Below, one piece after another: positions 28,466 to 38,426 of a DNA stretch of 64,000 nucleotides. Under the pieces are notes generated by a model. It searched no databases. It was not told the DNA's origin and worked only from the letters and a program-made list of their open reading frames with translations. This DNA is from Vibrio chagasii (lineage in GTDB: Bacteria > Pseudomonadota > Gammaproteobacteria > Enterobacterales > Vibrionaceae). Made by a program: the position numbers and the translations under genes. Location: contig NZ_AP025465.1 in NCBI RefSeq assembly GCF_024347355.1, forward strand, positions 1,984,001-2,048,000. The letters are read 5' to 3'. Position 1 is the first letter of the stretch. Each line of letters starts with the position of its first letter.

Positions 28466-28654
28466 ATGTTCACAATAGAAGGCGTTTGTGATTGGTGCAA
28501 AAAGCCAAGCCTAGTAAAAAAGCACGACTACCTAGATGGTAAGTGCCATCATGCATGTAAAGATTGCAATGATATCGCGACCATGGATGTTCGCCAGTTC
28601 AATATTGGTGAGATGGAAATGAGAGCAAAACTCTCCCAAGCAACACTGAGATAA
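28466..28654 (+). CDS. Small cysteine-rich (zinc-binding-like) protein
   Basis: A 62-residue protein, MFTIEGVCDWCKKPSLVKK..., with Cys8, Cys11, Cys27, Cys31 and Cys34 (C-x2-C ... C-x3-C-x2-C), as in small zinc ribbons. AGGTGAGGAG lies seven bases before the ATG and a strong terminator follows, so expression is well supported. No function is known to me. Confidence 0.7.
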   Translation: MFTIEGVCDWCKKPSLVKKHDYLDGKCHHACKDCNDIATMDVRQFNIGEMEMRAKLSQATLR

Positions 28655-28675
28655 GCTACACCATTGAAATATAAG

Positions 28676-28698
28676 AAAGCGCCTTAGGCGCTTTTTTT
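28676..28698 (+). terminator. Terminator of the Cys-rich mini-protein gene
   Basis: AAAGCGCC and GGCGCTTT pair over a three-base loop, followed by a T run. Confidence 0.85.
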
Positions 28699-28710
28699 GT
28701 GCCCAGCGTT

Positions 28711-28742
28711 TATCTTCTTATCTTCTTATCTTCTTATCTTCT
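28711..28742. repeat. Octamer tandem repeat TATCTTCT x4
   Basis: Four perfect head-to-tail copies directly after the terminator. The count is likely to vary between strains. Confidence 0.9.
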
Positions 28743-28794
28743 ATACAGGTGTATACGCTGGTTTTTACAGAAAACTACTGTATACACCTGTATA
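28742..28794. promoter_or_regulatory. Large inverted repeat containing LexA-like half sites
   Basis: TATACAGGTGTATAC (28742-28756) and GTATACACCTGTATA (28780-28794) are perfect 15-bp inverted copies with a 23-base gap. The right arm and its flank share AAAACTACTGTATACAC with the true LexA box 170 bases downstream. Each arm holds a CTGTATA half site without the matching ACAG at the right spacing. Confidence 0.5.
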
Positions 28795-28954
28795 AAGCTC
28801 ACACTTTTTTCCATTTTTGAGAAAAACGGAAAAATCATTCAAATTTAATTTATCAATTAATTTCATAGACTTATAAGCACAAACTTCATTTCACTCTAAG
28901 AAATCGTCCAATAATCCCGCAAAAAGCGCTTGATCTTATAAGCAACAAAAACTA

Positions 28955-28970
28955 CTGTATACACATACAG
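28955..28970 (+). promoter_or_regulatory. LexA (SOS) box before the sulA-like gene
   Basis: CTGTATACACATACAG fits CTGT-N8-ACAG exactly and ends 21 bases before the start codon, where it would cover the promoter. This places the gene in the SOS regulon. Confidence 0.85.
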
Positions 28971-28991
28971 CATGTATATAAGGACAGCAAA

Positions 28992-29399
28992 ATGATTCAA
29001 GCACACGTTAAAGCACAACACTCTAGCCCGCTAATTCACGGCGCATTTGCATCAGCTTCTCGCTCAGCTCATCATTCAACTGATGAAGCGTTATTTGCAA
29101 AAATGGCGTTGCTGTCCAATCAACATCAATGGCTACTATTTACGGCTCAAACGCCAAGACCATCCGCTAAGCAGCTGCAGAAGCATAACGTATGCTGCGA
29201 CCGCGTTATTCACATGAAAGCTTCTCACCAAATGACCGAAGCTGAAACAGTAGAGAAAGCGATCCGCTCTAAGAATGCGAGTGCGATCGTTGCTAGCGCA
29301 TCAATTGATCAATTTAGCCAACAGTACTTAAGAACATTAGGTATGCGCTTCCAGTGTGAGGTTTTCTTCATGGATGCCAACTCAGAGCGCATTCACTAA
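28992..29399 (+). CDS. sulA: SulA-like SOS cell-division inhibitor
   Basis: The 135-residue protein is diverged from E. coli SulA (169 residues) but keeps its core layout: a helix followed by HQWLLFTAQTPRPS, a central VCCDRVIHMKASHQM and a helix EAETVEKAIRSKNASAIVASAS matching the FtsZ-contacting region. SulA blocks FtsZ polymerisation after DNA damage. The perfect LexA box directly upstream supports the call more than sequence similarity does. A terminator follows. The short N terminus relative to E. coli is typical for shorter homologues. Confidence 0.75.
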   Translation: MIQAHVKAQHSSPLIHGAFASASRSAHHSTDEALFAKMALLSNQHQWLLFTAQTPRPSAKQLQKHNVCCDRVIHMKASHQMTEAETVEKAIRSKNASAIVASASIDQFSQQYLRTLGMRFQCEVFFMDANSERIH

Positions 29400-29451
29400 A
29401 CAACATAGCGCTACTAGATAGCTCTGTAATATAGTCCAAATATACTGCCTT

Positions 29452-29504
29452 CCCCTGCCCTACATTTCGCCTTAAATTTGGTGGATAGTTAGGCAGGGGT
29501 TTTT
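29452..29504 (+). terminator. Terminator of the sulA-like gene
   Basis: CCCCTGCC (29452-29459) pairs with GGCAGGGG (29492-29499) and is followed by five T; the loop is 32 bases. Confidence 0.65.
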
Positions 29505-29521
29505 ATTTGATTAGCAGATTT

Positions 29522-29535
29522 AGCAAACGTTTGCT
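29522..29535 (+). promoter_or_regulatory. PurR operator before purC
   Basis: AGCAAACGTTTGCT is a perfect palindrome matching the PurR consensus core. A weaker second site (AGCAAACGTTAGAT, 29547-29560) follows, and a TATAAT -10 box lies at 29565-29570. Both sites would block purC transcription when purines are plentiful. Confidence 0.85.
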
Positions 29536-29636
29536 TTTTCTCTGGAAGCAAACGTTAGATTGGGTATAATGCCCGTCTAATCATGTGCACATTGCACTTC
29601 TCTGTATGACGTTTGATAAAAGATAGGAATGTCTAA

Positions 29637-30740
29637 ATGAGCCTCGCTGATCAAGTTCTTGCCGTAAATGATGACCTCCCAATCCGCACTGATAAACCTG
29701 TCCACAGTGGCAAGGTTCGTTCGGTTTACTGGTTAACTGAAGAAGATAGCCAACGACTAATTAAAGAGAAAGGCTACGACGTAGCACCTGATGCTCCGTT
29801 AGCTATCATGGTGATCAGTGACCGTATCTCTGCATTTGATTGTATCTGGCGTGGTGAAGGCAACCTGAAAGGTGTTCCTGGTAAAGGCGCTGCGCTTAAT
29901 GCTATATCTAACCATTGGTTCAAGCTTTTTAAAGACAACGGTCTTGCTGACAGCCATATTCTTGATATCCCTCACCCATTCGTATGGATTGTACAAAAAG
30001 CTCGCCCAGTAATGATTGAGGCGATTTGTCGTCAGTACATCACAGGTTCTATGTGGCGTGCGTACGCACATGGTGAGCGTGAATTCTGTGGTATCGAAAT
30101 GCCTGAAGGTCTAGAGAAAGACAAGAAACTACCAGAGCTTCTTATCACTCCTTCAACTAAAGGTATTTTGAAAGGCATTCCTGGTGTACCAGAAGCGGAC
30201 GATGTAAACATCACGCGTCAGAACATCCAAGATAACTTTGCAGCATTTAACTTCTCACAAGAGAGCGATATCGCGCACTACGAGAAGCTATTGAAAGAAG
30301 GCTTTAACGTCATCAGTGACGCGTTAGAGAAAGTAGACCAAACCTTCGTTGATACCAAGTTTGAGTTTGGTTACGTGAACGATGCACAAGGCAAAGAGAA
30401 GCTTATCTACATGGACGAAGTAGGCACACCTGACTCATCTCGTATCTGGGATACAGAGCAATACAACAATGGCAACATCGTTGAAAACTCAAAAGAAGGT
30501 TTCCGTCAGTTCCTACTTAACTACTTCCCTGATGCCGATATTCTGCTGAATAAAGAGCGTATGCCAGAGCGTGAAGCGCTAGCGCGTGACAATGAATTGC
30601 CATTGGATGCCCTGATGTCTCTTTCGCGCACTTACCTTGATATCGCAGCAAAGATTACTGGCGCTGAGATTGTACTGAGCGAAAACCCTAAACAAGAGAT
30701 CATCGACGTATTGCGTGCTGACTACGGGCTAATCGATTAA
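29637..30740 (+). CDS. purC: Phosphoribosylaminoimidazole-succinocarboxamide synthase
   Basis: SAICAR synthase joins aspartate to CAIR in de novo purine synthesis. The 367-residue protein is the long version found in Vibrio. Motifs: [11 protein letters not shown] (ATP loop), [27 protein letters not shown] and [14 protein letters not shown]. The upstream PurR palindrome explains its regulation. It is a single gene with a perfect palindromic terminator. Confidence 0.95.
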   Translation: MSLADQVLAVNDDLPIRTDKPVHSGKVRSVYWLTEEDSQRLIKEKGYDVAPDAPLAIMVISDRISAFDCIWRGEGNLKGVPGKGAALNAISNHWFKLFKDNGLADSHILDIPHPFVWIVQKARPVMIEAICRQYITGSMWRAYAHGEREFCGIEMPEGLEKDKKLPELLITPSTKGILKGIPGVPEADDVNITRQNIQDNFAAFNFSQESDIAHYEKLLKEGFNVISDALEKVDQTFVDTKFEFGYVNDAQGKEKLIYMDEVGTPDSSRIWDTEQYNNGNIVENSKEGFRQFLLNYFPDADILLNKERMPEREALARDNELPLDALMSLSRTYLDIAAKITGAEIVLSENPKQEIIDVLRADYGLID

Positions 30741-30772
30741 TCATCTTGTTGATTTAAACACCGTTACGATAC

Positions 30773-30802
30773 AAAAAGGGCCTCAATATTGAGGCCCTTT
30801 TT
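30773..30802. terminator. Bidirectional terminator between purC and the next gene
   Basis: A perfect 30-base palindrome: AAAAAGGGCCTCAAT followed by its exact complement. It lies between convergent genes and can serve both. Confidence 0.9.
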
Positions 30803-30850
30803 ACATATAATTTCAGTCTTGTTTGAGCATCGCTCTCACTGGTACAAGGC

Positions 30851-31228
30851 TTACAGTCGAATAGTAAATTCTTCTCCAGTATTACCTGCAATCACTAAAT
30901 GACTACGCGATTCGATGTATTCGATCTGCTCTTCTTCAAGAGAATATGGCATCACTACTTTGAGCTCATTGATGCCTTCTAATTTGGCAAGCTTAAGCAA
31001 AGTAACGATGTTCGATTCATCACTCTTACGTGTAGACATCGATTTTAGTGCCATTTGCCATAAGCGATCTTCTGGGCTTGCTAGCTCTTTGATGCTGTCT
31101 CGCCAAACGGTACTGAACACTGGAGCGATAGTGGTAAGTGCTTCCAGAAAAGTCCATTTTTTACTGCACGAGGCGCCAAGAAAAGTTGTGTAATCAAACT
31201 CTACACGCGTCTCTTTCTGATTATCCAT
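30851..31228 (-). CDS. Hypothetical protein
   Basis: A 125-residue cytosolic protein starting MDNQKETRVEFDYTTFLGASCSKKW. I do not recognise a family. It is mixed charged, has no membrane span or signal, and ends LVIAGNTGEEFTIRL. ATG at 31228 is chosen because GGGGGA lies five bases upstream; a GTG at 31243 would read through this ribosome site. It is convergent with purC. Confidence 0.7.
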   Translation of the reverse strand: MDNQKETRVEFDYTTFLGASCSKKWTFLEALTTIAPVFSTVWRDSIKELASPEDRLWQMALKSMSTRKSDESNIVTLLKLAKLEGINELKVVMPYSLEEEQIEYIESRSHLVIAGNTGEEFTIRL

Positions 31229-31431
31229 GATGTCCCCCGACACTTTGGCAACACAATATACTCAATATCTATCAACTCTTTCTTTATAGCAATAGGATAT
31301 AGAAGAATGGTCTTTTATGACCTTTTGATTGGTTAAAATGGCATATAAAAATCAAATTTGTAACATAATCACCACTGAAAAATCATATATGCGCCTATTT
31401 GATTAATATTTTGAAGATAAAACTTATCTAT

Positions 31432-33828
31432 CTATTTTATATCAATAATTCGGCTCGCCTTTTTGTACTGAATACGCCAGCCAGACCAAGTCGGTAATTC
31501 CCATCTTTTCGGCGGTGATTTTCTACTACCCGACTGATAATGAACGTAAATCAGCTTTCTTCCAACAAGGTACTCAACCTCCAAGTTCAAGTCAGCAAGA
31601 GTGAGCGAAAACGGGTACTTTTCAGCGAACTGTGTATATAGCCAACTAGGGATACCTTCAAAAGGAATGTCCGATGCGTCAAACATTTCGAGTTCACTGA
31701 CATCGGTAACTCCTAGCACTTCAAGCTGCTCAATAAACCACGATTCAAAACTCAGTTGCTCGATATCGGAGGTAAACTTGGTTTGCTCATCCAGCCCAAG
31801 TTTGACGTACAGCTGCCAATGCTTGATCTCTCGAGTGCGAGCCTCAGCAAAACCAGGAAGCTGAGTACCACTTACCACCAGATCCACGATAGGTTTTAAA
31901 GACAACTGACCTTCTGCAGCAACCAGTTTTGTCGTGATTGTGCGACCTGCGTACACCAAATCCATCTCGGTAAACACACCATCATCATTGACCATAGTTT
32001 CACCCTGTTGCCATTCGCCAAGTTCCGCCTCGACCATCAGATCGAGCGTAAGCGGTGCTGTGGTCGTTGCGAGAGTCAGTGTCTGCTTAACCCCTCGCCC
32101 AGGAAGGCTGTGAGTATCCAACACCAACATAGCCTGCGCGTTATCAGGAAAACGATGCTGACGACCAAGTACTACCTCTAGTGACCCGTTAGCAAACGCC
32201 TCTCTTCTTTTTAAACGGCGCACAAACACCAATTCAGGATGCAGCTTAATGATGGTTTCAAGTAGAGCGGTACGTTGATAACGAGAGGCAACTTCCAACT
32301 GAGGAAGCTCAAACACTTCACGCATTTGCTCGGCAAGCCCTTGTGCTTCCGCCAAAGCTTGTTGGTCGATTTCTAGGTGTGGATAATCACAACCACGCAC
32401 AATCTGAATCAACAAGGTTAAATCACAGCCCTCTTTTTCTTGCTGAGCGAGCGCTTCCAAATGTTCAGCATTATTGGGTAACTGATATAAACGAGCAGGC
32501 ACAGACAATGCGGCGGTGAGATCGACCATCGCCTCTTTCAATGCTTTGGTTTTAATACGGGTAACAATATCGGCATACAAGGCATCAATCGGCAGTGGGT
32601 ATAGCTTTTTGCCGTGCTCGGTAATTTGATGGTCGTGGTCAATCGCTTCCATCGTCAGCAAAGTTTGTGTTGCGCTGTGTAACGACTTTTCTGGAATGGG
32701 ATCGAGGAAAGACAAACTCTCCAAAGTGAAGCCACTGCATGCCGCTGCCAACATCGGCTCAGTCAGCTCTTCACGCTGCAATTCTGGTGGCGTGACTAAT
32801 TCTAATGCCGCATGCTCACCGTAAAAACGAACACAAACACCGTCCATTACCCTACCCGCACGCCCGGCACGTTGCTTGGCACTCGCGCGTGATATGGATT
32901 TCAGCATCAAGGTAGTTCTGCCATTACGTTGAACCGTTCTTCTTTCCAATCCAAAATCGATCACCACACCAATATCGGGAATGGTTAGCGAGGTTTCAGC
33001 CACGTTGGTTGCGAGAATGACCTTTCGCAAGCCTCTGCCATCGTTTCTATTACCACTTTCGTTACCCGTATTGCGACCAGATAACGCGAGGTCTCGCTCC
33101 TTGTCACTCACCGAGGCATGCAATTTAACAACTTGCAGATCCGGATGTTTTGCCAACGCTTGCTCACACTGCACAATCTCTTTCTTGCCGGGAAGGAAAA
33201 CCAAGATATCGCCGTGCGATGCAATAAGTTGATGATTCACCTCTTCAGCGATGCGTTGCTCTAGATGCCGACTATCTGGCAAAGCCCTAGATTCATTTGC
33301 TCTGTGCTCGATATCAACCTGATAAGTTCGTCCCTCACAACTGATCCTGTTCGCTTGCAGATAACCAGCGAGGCGCTCCCCTTCGATGGTTGCCGATGTG
33401 ATGACCAAACGGTGGCTCGCCTTCTGCTTGAGGATCGCCACCAGCAAGTCGATGTCCCAACGCCTTTCGTGAAATTCATCCACCACAATTACATCAAAAC
33501 TCGCTAACCCATCTTCCGCTAACCAACGCAAGGCAATCCCGGGCGTAACGAACACTACATCAGTCTGCTCATTGTATTGTGCTTCAAGCTTGATGGCGTA
33601 ACCCACTTTGCTGCCCAGCTTCTCACCCGACTCTTTCGCTAGAAACTTAGCTAACGATGTACAAGCGATTCTTCTTGGCTCAACCACCAGCACACGCCCA
33701 TGTTGAGATGCCCAAATTGGCAAACGCGTTGATTTACCCGAACCGGTTTCAGCTTCTACAACAAGGTGAGAATCGGCGATCTGTTGATGGAAAGTACTTT
33801 GATAGCTATCGATGGGAAGTTGAGACAT
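31432..33828 (-). CDS. hrpB: ATP-dependent helicase HrpB
   Basis: A 798-residue DEAH-box helicase. Motif I is ETGSGKSTRLP (about 28), motif II DEFHER (about 112-117), motif III SATI, and motif VI includes QRAGRAGR. The long C-terminal region with the HrpB-specific domain ends IQYKKASRIIDIK. The protein has been linked to RNA metabolism in other bacteria, but its substrate is not settled. It is divergent from the malic enzyme gene; the gap holds nothing striking. Confidence 0.92.
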   Translation of the reverse strand: MSQLPIDSYQSTFHQQIADSHLVVEAETGSGKSTRLPIWASQHGRVLVVEPRRIACTSLAKFLAKESGEKLGSKVGYAIKLEAQYNEQTDVVFVTPGIALRWLAEDGLASFDVIVVDEFHERRWDIDLLVAILKQKASHRLVITSATIEGERLAGYLQANRISCEGRTYQVDIEHRANESRALPDSRHLEQRIAEEVNHQLIASHGDILVFLPGKKEIVQCEQALAKHPDLQVVKLHASVSDKERDLALSGRNTGNESGNRNDGRGLRKVILATNVAETSLTIPDIGVVIDFGLERRTVQRNGRTTLMLKSISRASAKQRAGRAGRVMDGVCVRFYGEHAALELVTPPELQREELTEPMLAAACSGFTLESLSFLDPIPEKSLHSATQTLLTMEAIDHDHQITEHGKKLYPLPIDALYADIVTRIKTKALKEAMVDLTAALSVPARLYQLPNNAEHLEALAQQEKEGCDLTLLIQIVRGCDYPHLEIDQQALAEAQGLAEQMREVFELPQLEVASRYQRTALLETIIKLHPELVFVRRLKRREAFANGSLEVVLGRQHRFPDNAQAMLVLDTHSLPGRGVKQTLTLATTTAPLTLDLMVEAELGEWQQGETMVNDDGVFTEMDLVYAGRTITTKLVAAEGQLSLKPIVDLVVSGTQLPGFAEARTREIKHWQLYVKLGLDEQTKFTSDIEQLSFESWFIEQLEVLGVTDVSELEMFDASDIPFEGIPSWLYTQFAEKYPFSLTLADLNLEVEYLVGRKLIYVHYQSGSRKSPPKRWELPTWSGWRIQYKKASRIIDIK

Positions 33829-34012
33829 AAAAAGAGAGAGCCGCGAAAAAATGTGAGCAAAGTATAACGAATTATGACGTTAGAATTCGATAACTGTGGG
33901 ATAGGAGAAAGAATATCATTTTGTTTGCCAAGATCGGGGAGAAACTATTTACAATTGAATAACTAAACCGTTATCATTTTTCAGTTACCATTTCTCCCAT
34001 ATTAGGCATCCA

Positions 34013-35701
34013 ATGAACAACGATAAACGCCCTCTATATATCCCTTATGCTGGTCCTGCTCTACTAAGTACACCCCTTCTAAACAAAGGCAGCGCATTCA
34101 CTGCTGAAGAGCGTAGCTCTTTTAACCTTGAAGGTTTGTTACCGGAAACAACGGAAACAATCCAAGAGCAAGTTGGACGTGCATATAAACAATATTGTAA
34201 CTTCGAAAGTGATATGGATAAGCATATCTACCTTCGTAACATCCAAGACACTAATGAAACGCTTTTTTATCGTTTAGTTCAAAACCACATCTCTGAAATG
34301 ATGCCTATCATTTACACGCCAACGGTTGGCGCAGCATGTGAGAACTTCTCAAATATCTACCGTCGTGGTCGTGGTCTGTTTATCTCTTACCCGAACCGCG
34401 ATCGTATCGATGATCTACTGAATAATGCGACAAACCACAATGTTAAAGTTATCGTGGTTACGGACGGTGAGCGCATTCTTGGTTTGGGAGACCAAGGTAT
34501 CGGTGGCATGGGTATTCCAATCGGTAAACTAGCACTGTACACAGCATGTGGCGGTATCAGCCCAGCTTACATGCTACCAATCGTGCTAGATGTTGGTACA
34601 AACAACCCTCAACGTCTTGCTGACCCAATGTACATGGGCTGGCGTCACCCTCGTATCACAGGTGCTGACTACGATGCATTCGTTGAAGAGTTCATCCAAG
34701 CCGTTCAACGTCGTTGGCCTGATGCGCTAGTTCAGTTCGAAGATTTCGCACAGAAGAACGCAATGCCTCTACTTGAGCGCTATAAAGATCGCATCTGTTG
34801 TTTCAACGATGATATCCAAGGTACAGCAGCGGTAACTGTGGGTTCTCTACTTGCAGCATGCAAAGCAGCAAACAGCAAACTTTCAGACCAACGTATCACC
34901 TTCTTGGGTGCAGGCTCTGCAGGTTGTGGTATCGCAGAAGCAATCATCGCTCAAATGGTGTCTGAAGGTATCAGCGACGAGCAAGCGCGCTCTCAAGTAT
35001 ACATGGTTGACCGTTGGGGCTTACTACAGGAAGGCATGCAGAACCTGCTTGATTTCCAACAGCGCCTAGTTCAAACCAACGCGAACACTAAAGACTGGGA
35101 AAGCGATGGTACTGGTTTCTCTCTACTAGACGTTGTTCGTCACGCAAAACCAACAGTATTGGTTGGTGTATCTGGTGCACCGGGTCTATTCAGCAAAGAA
35201 GTCATCAAAGAGATGAACCTTCACTGCGAACGCCCTATCGTGTTCCCACTATCGAACCCAACAAGCCGTGTTGAAGCAACACCAAACGACATCATTCGTT
35301 GGACAGATGGTAAAGCACTAGTCGCAACAGGTAGCCCATTTGAGCCAGTGGTTCACAACGGCACAACTTACCCAATCGCTCAGTGTAACAACAGCTACAT
35401 CTTCCCAGGTATTGGCCTTGGTGTGTTGGCTGTGAACGCTTCACGTATCACTGACGAAATGCTAATGGAATCGAGCCGTGCACTTGCGACGTGTTCTCCA
35501 CTAGCAATCAATGGTTCTGGTGCTCTACTTCCACCACTGGAAGAGATCCACACTGTATCTAAGAAGATTGCTTTTGCTGTTGGTAAGAAAGCGATCGAAC
35601 AAGGTGTTGCACTAGAAATCACTGAAGAAGCACTACAACAAGCGATTGACCAGCACTTCTGGCAGCCGGTTTACCGTCGCTACAAGCGTACTGCATTCTA
35701 A
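34013..35701 (+). CDS. maeA: NAD-dependent malic enzyme
   Basis: Oxidative decarboxylation of malate to pyruvate with NAD+. The 562-residue protein has the [15 protein letters not shown] malate-binding stretch, [17 protein letters not shown], and [17 protein letters not shown], a dinucleotide fold with Gly-x-Gly-x-x-x-x-Gly-type loop. [21 protein letters not shown] metal-binding residues appear as [11 protein letters not shown]. Length equals that of E. coli MaeA (565). It stands alone; the DASS dicarboxylate transporter about 1 kb downstream may feed it, which is inference. Confidence 0.95.
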   Translation: MNNDKRPLYIPYAGPALLSTPLLNKGSAFTAEERSSFNLEGLLPETTETIQEQVGRAYKQYCNFESDMDKHIYLRNIQDTNETLFYRLVQNHISEMMPIIYTPTVGAACENFSNIYRRGRGLFISYPNRDRIDDLLNNATNHNVKVIVVTDGERILGLGDQGIGGMGIPIGKLALYTACGGISPAYMLPIVLDVGTNNPQRLADPMYMGWRHPRITGADYDAFVEEFIQAVQRRWPDALVQFEDFAQKNAMPLLERYKDRICCFNDDIQGTAAVTVGSLLAACKAANSKLSDQRITFLGAGSAGCGIAEAIIAQMVSEGISDEQARSQVYMVDRWGLLQEGMQNLLDFQQRLVQTNANTKDWESDGTGFSLLDVVRHAKPTVLVGVSGAPGLFSKEVIKEMNLHCERPIVFPLSNPTSRVEATPNDIIRWTDGKALVATGSPFEPVVHNGTTYPIAQCNNSYIFPGIGLGVLAVNASRITDEMLMESSRALATCSPLAINGSGALLPPLEEIHTVSKKIAFAVGKKAIEQGVALEITEEALQQAIDQHFWQPVYRRYKRTAF

Positions 35702-35735
35702 TAGAGCGTACTTGTTCTCAAATACCACTCTTACA

Positions 35736-35766
35736 AGAGCCTCTGCCATTGCAGGGGCTTTTTTCT
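35736..35766 (+). terminator. Terminator of maeA
   Basis: AGCCTCTGC and GCAGGGGCT pair with one wobble, then six T. Confidence 0.75.
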
Positions 35767-35853
35767 TTACATTGTCTTGTCTTTTTAACTGATTTTTCTC
35801 ATTTTTATTTGGTATTATCGAGCACTCAAAAAATAATGCTCAGTCAAAGGACT

Positions 35854-36615
35854 ATGCCGAGAGTGAAATTCGATTCTCACATTTGCCGTAACTACTTATT
35901 AAAAGCATACAAAAAACTGCAAGGTTTTCTGTATGGCGCTTTCATTGTGTTCTTGATAGGCAGCGCTACAGTTATTGCGATCGATTATTGGGTTTCGTGG
36001 CAAGCCGAAGACCGCATCATCTATGACATCGATGAGGTGCCAGAAGTAGAGGTTGCCGTGGTACTGGGTACCAGCAAATACTTGGGTAGAACGCTCAACG
36101 ACTATTACAAACATCGTATTGAAACGGCAATAGAACTGTTCGACCGTGAAAAAGTAGACCAATTTTTATTAAGTGGCGATAACGCTCACCGCTCTTACAA
36201 TGAGCCGTGGACAATGAAGCGCGACTTGTTAAAAGCGGGGGTTCCTGATGAACGTATCAACCTCGACTACGCGGGCTTTAGAACCTTAGACTCGATTGTT
36301 CGTGCGAAAAAGATCTTCGATACCGACAACTTCCTAATCATCACTCAAAAATTCCACTGTGAACGAGCGCTATTTATCGCCAACTCATATGATATTCACG
36401 CGCAATGTTTGGCGGTTTCCGGGCCGACTCAACACTCCGGAACATCAATACGCTTACGTGAAGTGTTTGCTCGTACCAAAGCCTTCCTCGACCTATATAT
36501 TATGGGTACAACCCCGAAATTCCTTGGCCCGAAAGAGCCGATTCAGCCTAGCCCAAAACAAGAAATATCACCAATTCCAAGCCCTATTTCTGCCCCTTCA
36601 GAGACCGATGTGTAG
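35854..36615 (+). CDS. SanA/YdcF (ElyC) family inner-membrane protein
   Basis: The 253-residue protein has one N-terminal membrane segment (about 19-42) and a DUF218 domain outside. Motifs AVVLGTSKYLGRT, FLLSGDNAHRSYNEPW, TLDSIVRAKKIF and ITQKFHCERALFIA match SanA, which in E. coli affects vancomycin sensitivity and envelope integrity. The C-terminal tail is proline-rich and looks disordered. ATG at 35854 has CAAAGG four bases upstream; an in-frame ATG at 35836 would add six residues. No partner gene. Confidence 0.82.
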   Translation: MPRVKFDSHICRNYLLKAYKKLQGFLYGAFIVFLIGSATVIAIDYWVSWQAEDRIIYDIDEVPEVEVAVVLGTSKYLGRTLNDYYKHRIETAIELFDREKVDQFLLSGDNAHRSYNEPWTMKRDLLKAGVPDERINLDYAGFRTLDSIVRAKKIFDTDNFLIITQKFHCERALFIANSYDIHAQCLAVSGPTQHSGTSIRLREVFARTKAFLDLYIMGTTPKFLGPKEPIQPSPKQEISPIPSPISAPSETDV

Positions 36616-36814
36616 AAATCTACACATTTTGAATTTGTTGCCTCACATTTCCCTACTGTTACACAAAAACACACCAACGCCCCTTTATTAACTTAAGTAA
36701 CATTCCCTCAACAAAGCCCAACCCTACATGAAGTCAATATTCCTCGAAAAACAATAAGCACAGCTCAATGAAGCAAGTGCATCCATAAACGAGGATAAAC
36801 AAAAGGAGCGCCTT

Positions 36815-38185
36815 ATGACGGCACTTGTTACTACACTGAAACACTGGTTGTTTACCCGCAACAGCATGATATTAATTGGTAATTTCACGCTATTCGCACT
36901 CTTGCTCAACACTCTTCCTTTCGAATCACAAGTCAATACTGGTTTGAGTATTCTCGTGTTCGTTGCGGTTCTATGGTTAACCGAAGCTATTCATGTCAGC
37001 ATCACCGCTCTGCTTGTTCCACTCTTGGCTGTCCTGTTTGGTGTCTTCAACACGCCCGCTGCATTGGCGAACTTCTCTAACCCAATCATCTTCCTATTTT
37101 TGGGTGGTTTTGCTCTTGCTGCCGCGCTCAACAAGCAAGAACTTGATAAAGCGATTGCCGACAAAGTACTGCTGATTGCAAAAGGCAGAATGTCGGTCGC
37201 AGTATTCATGCTATTCGGTGTGAGTGCTGGTTTGTCGATGTGGATTTCTAACACAGCAACGACCGCAATGATGCTTCCTCTTGTACTTGGTATCATGAAC
37301 AAAGTAGACCAAAGTGAAGACCGCAATACTTACGTGTTCGTGCTACTGGGTATCGCTTACTGTGCGTCTATCGGTGGTATCGCAACCCTAGTAGGTAGCC
37401 CACCGAACGCTATCGCTGCAGCAGAAGTTGGCCTTAGCTTCACAGAGTGGATGGCACTTGGCCTGCCAATCTCGATGATTCTATTGCCAATCGCAATGTT
37501 GATTCTTTACGTGATGACCAAGCCAAAACTAAACCACAAGTTCGAGCTAGACCACGCGCCAGTAGAATGGACAAACAGCAAGAAAATCACACTGTCTATC
37601 TTCCTACTCACCGTGACTCTGTGGATTTTCGGTAAACCAATCAACGCAATGATCGGCGGCTTCTCTAAGTTCGATAGCTTAGTTGCAATTGGTGCAATCG
37701 TACTGCTGGGCACTTCTAGAGCGGTAGAATGGAAAGATGTTGAAAAGACAACCGACTGGGGTGTATTGATTCTATTCGGTGGTGGTATCTGTCTAAGTAA
37801 CATCCTTAAAGCGACTGGTACCAGTGTATTCCTAGCGCATTCACTAAGTGGCTTCTTAGAGACAGCAGGTGTGCTACTAACGATTCTAGCGGTAGTCGCG
37901 TTCGTGGTATTCCTAACAGAATTTGCGAGTAACACAGCAAGTGCAGCATTGTTAGTACCAGTATTCGCCACCATTGCTGAAGCATTAGGTATGTCGCCAG
38001 TTATCCTGTCTGCATTAATCGCTGTCGCTGCATCTTGTGCCTTCATGTTACCTGTTGCAACACCACCAAACGCGATTGTATTTGGCTCAGGTCATATCAA
38101 GCAGAAAGAGATGATGCGAATTGGTATGGTTCTAAACCTAGTTTGTATCCTAGTGCTAACACTGTTCGCTTGGATCTTCTGGTAA
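36815..38185 (+). CDS. DASS/SLC13-family Na+-coupled dicarboxylate (or sulfate) symporter
   Basis: The 456-residue integral membrane protein has about eleven hydrophobic spans and both Ser-Asn-Thr motifs that bind substrate and sodium in this family ([13 protein letters not shown] near 145 and [14 protein letters not shown] near 370). Vibrio cholerae INDY, of the same family, imports C4-dicarboxylates. Citrate, succinate or sulfate cannot be told apart here. Proximity to maeA (malate) favours a dicarboxylate. A good AAAGGAG site precedes the ATG. Confidence 0.9.
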   Translation: MTALVTTLKHWLFTRNSMILIGNFTLFALLLNTLPFESQVNTGLSILVFVAVLWLTEAIHVSITALLVPLLAVLFGVFNTPAALANFSNPIIFLFLGGFALAAALNKQELDKAIADKVLLIAKGRMSVAVFMLFGVSAGLSMWISNTATTAMMLPLVLGIMNKVDQSEDRNTYVFVLLGIAYCASIGGIATLVGSPPNAIAAAEVGLSFTEWMALGLPISMILLPIAMLILYVMTKPKLNHKFELDHAPVEWTNSKKITLSIFLLTVTLWIFGKPINAMIGGFSKFDSLVAIGAIVLLGTSRAVEWKDVEKTTDWGVLILFGGGICLSNILKATGTSVFLAHSLSGFLETAGVLLTILAVVAFVVFLTEFASNTASAALLVPVFATIAEALGMSPVILSALIAVAASCAFMLPVATPPNAIVFGSGHIKQKEMMRIGMVLNLVCILVLTLFAWIFW

Positions 38186-38228
38186 TAAACACTGATAAGA
38201 GATCTGCATAAGCAAATGCTCTGACGAA

Positions 38229-38325
38229 ACTGGCTGCAGTTCCCCCGCTCAGCCAGTATAAAAATGCCCACTCAATGTGAAGCCATCATTTACTTGAGGC
38301 TATCACTAAGCGGGCATTTAAAAAG
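38229..38325 (+). terminator. Tandem hairpins after the transporter gene
   Basis: ACTGGCTG/CAGCCAGT (38229-38258) is followed by AAATGCCC (38262-38269) paired with GGGCATTT (38312-38319), with A/T-rich flanks. The latter has an inner AGCC/GGCT stem. They probably terminate both the transporter and glpM transcripts. Confidence 0.55.
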
Positions 38326-38426
38326 AAGAATAAAACGATTTCCCTTTTTGGTGGCTCCTCGCCACCTTTTTTGTTTGGGTGTTTGCATACCTATCAAGCA
38401 ACCATTCCCATTTGGATAACGCCTTC

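Noticed and set aside
28711..28742. Possible CRISPR-like array from the TATCTTCT repeats
   Set aside because: Units are eight bases with no spacers; a simple tandem repeat.
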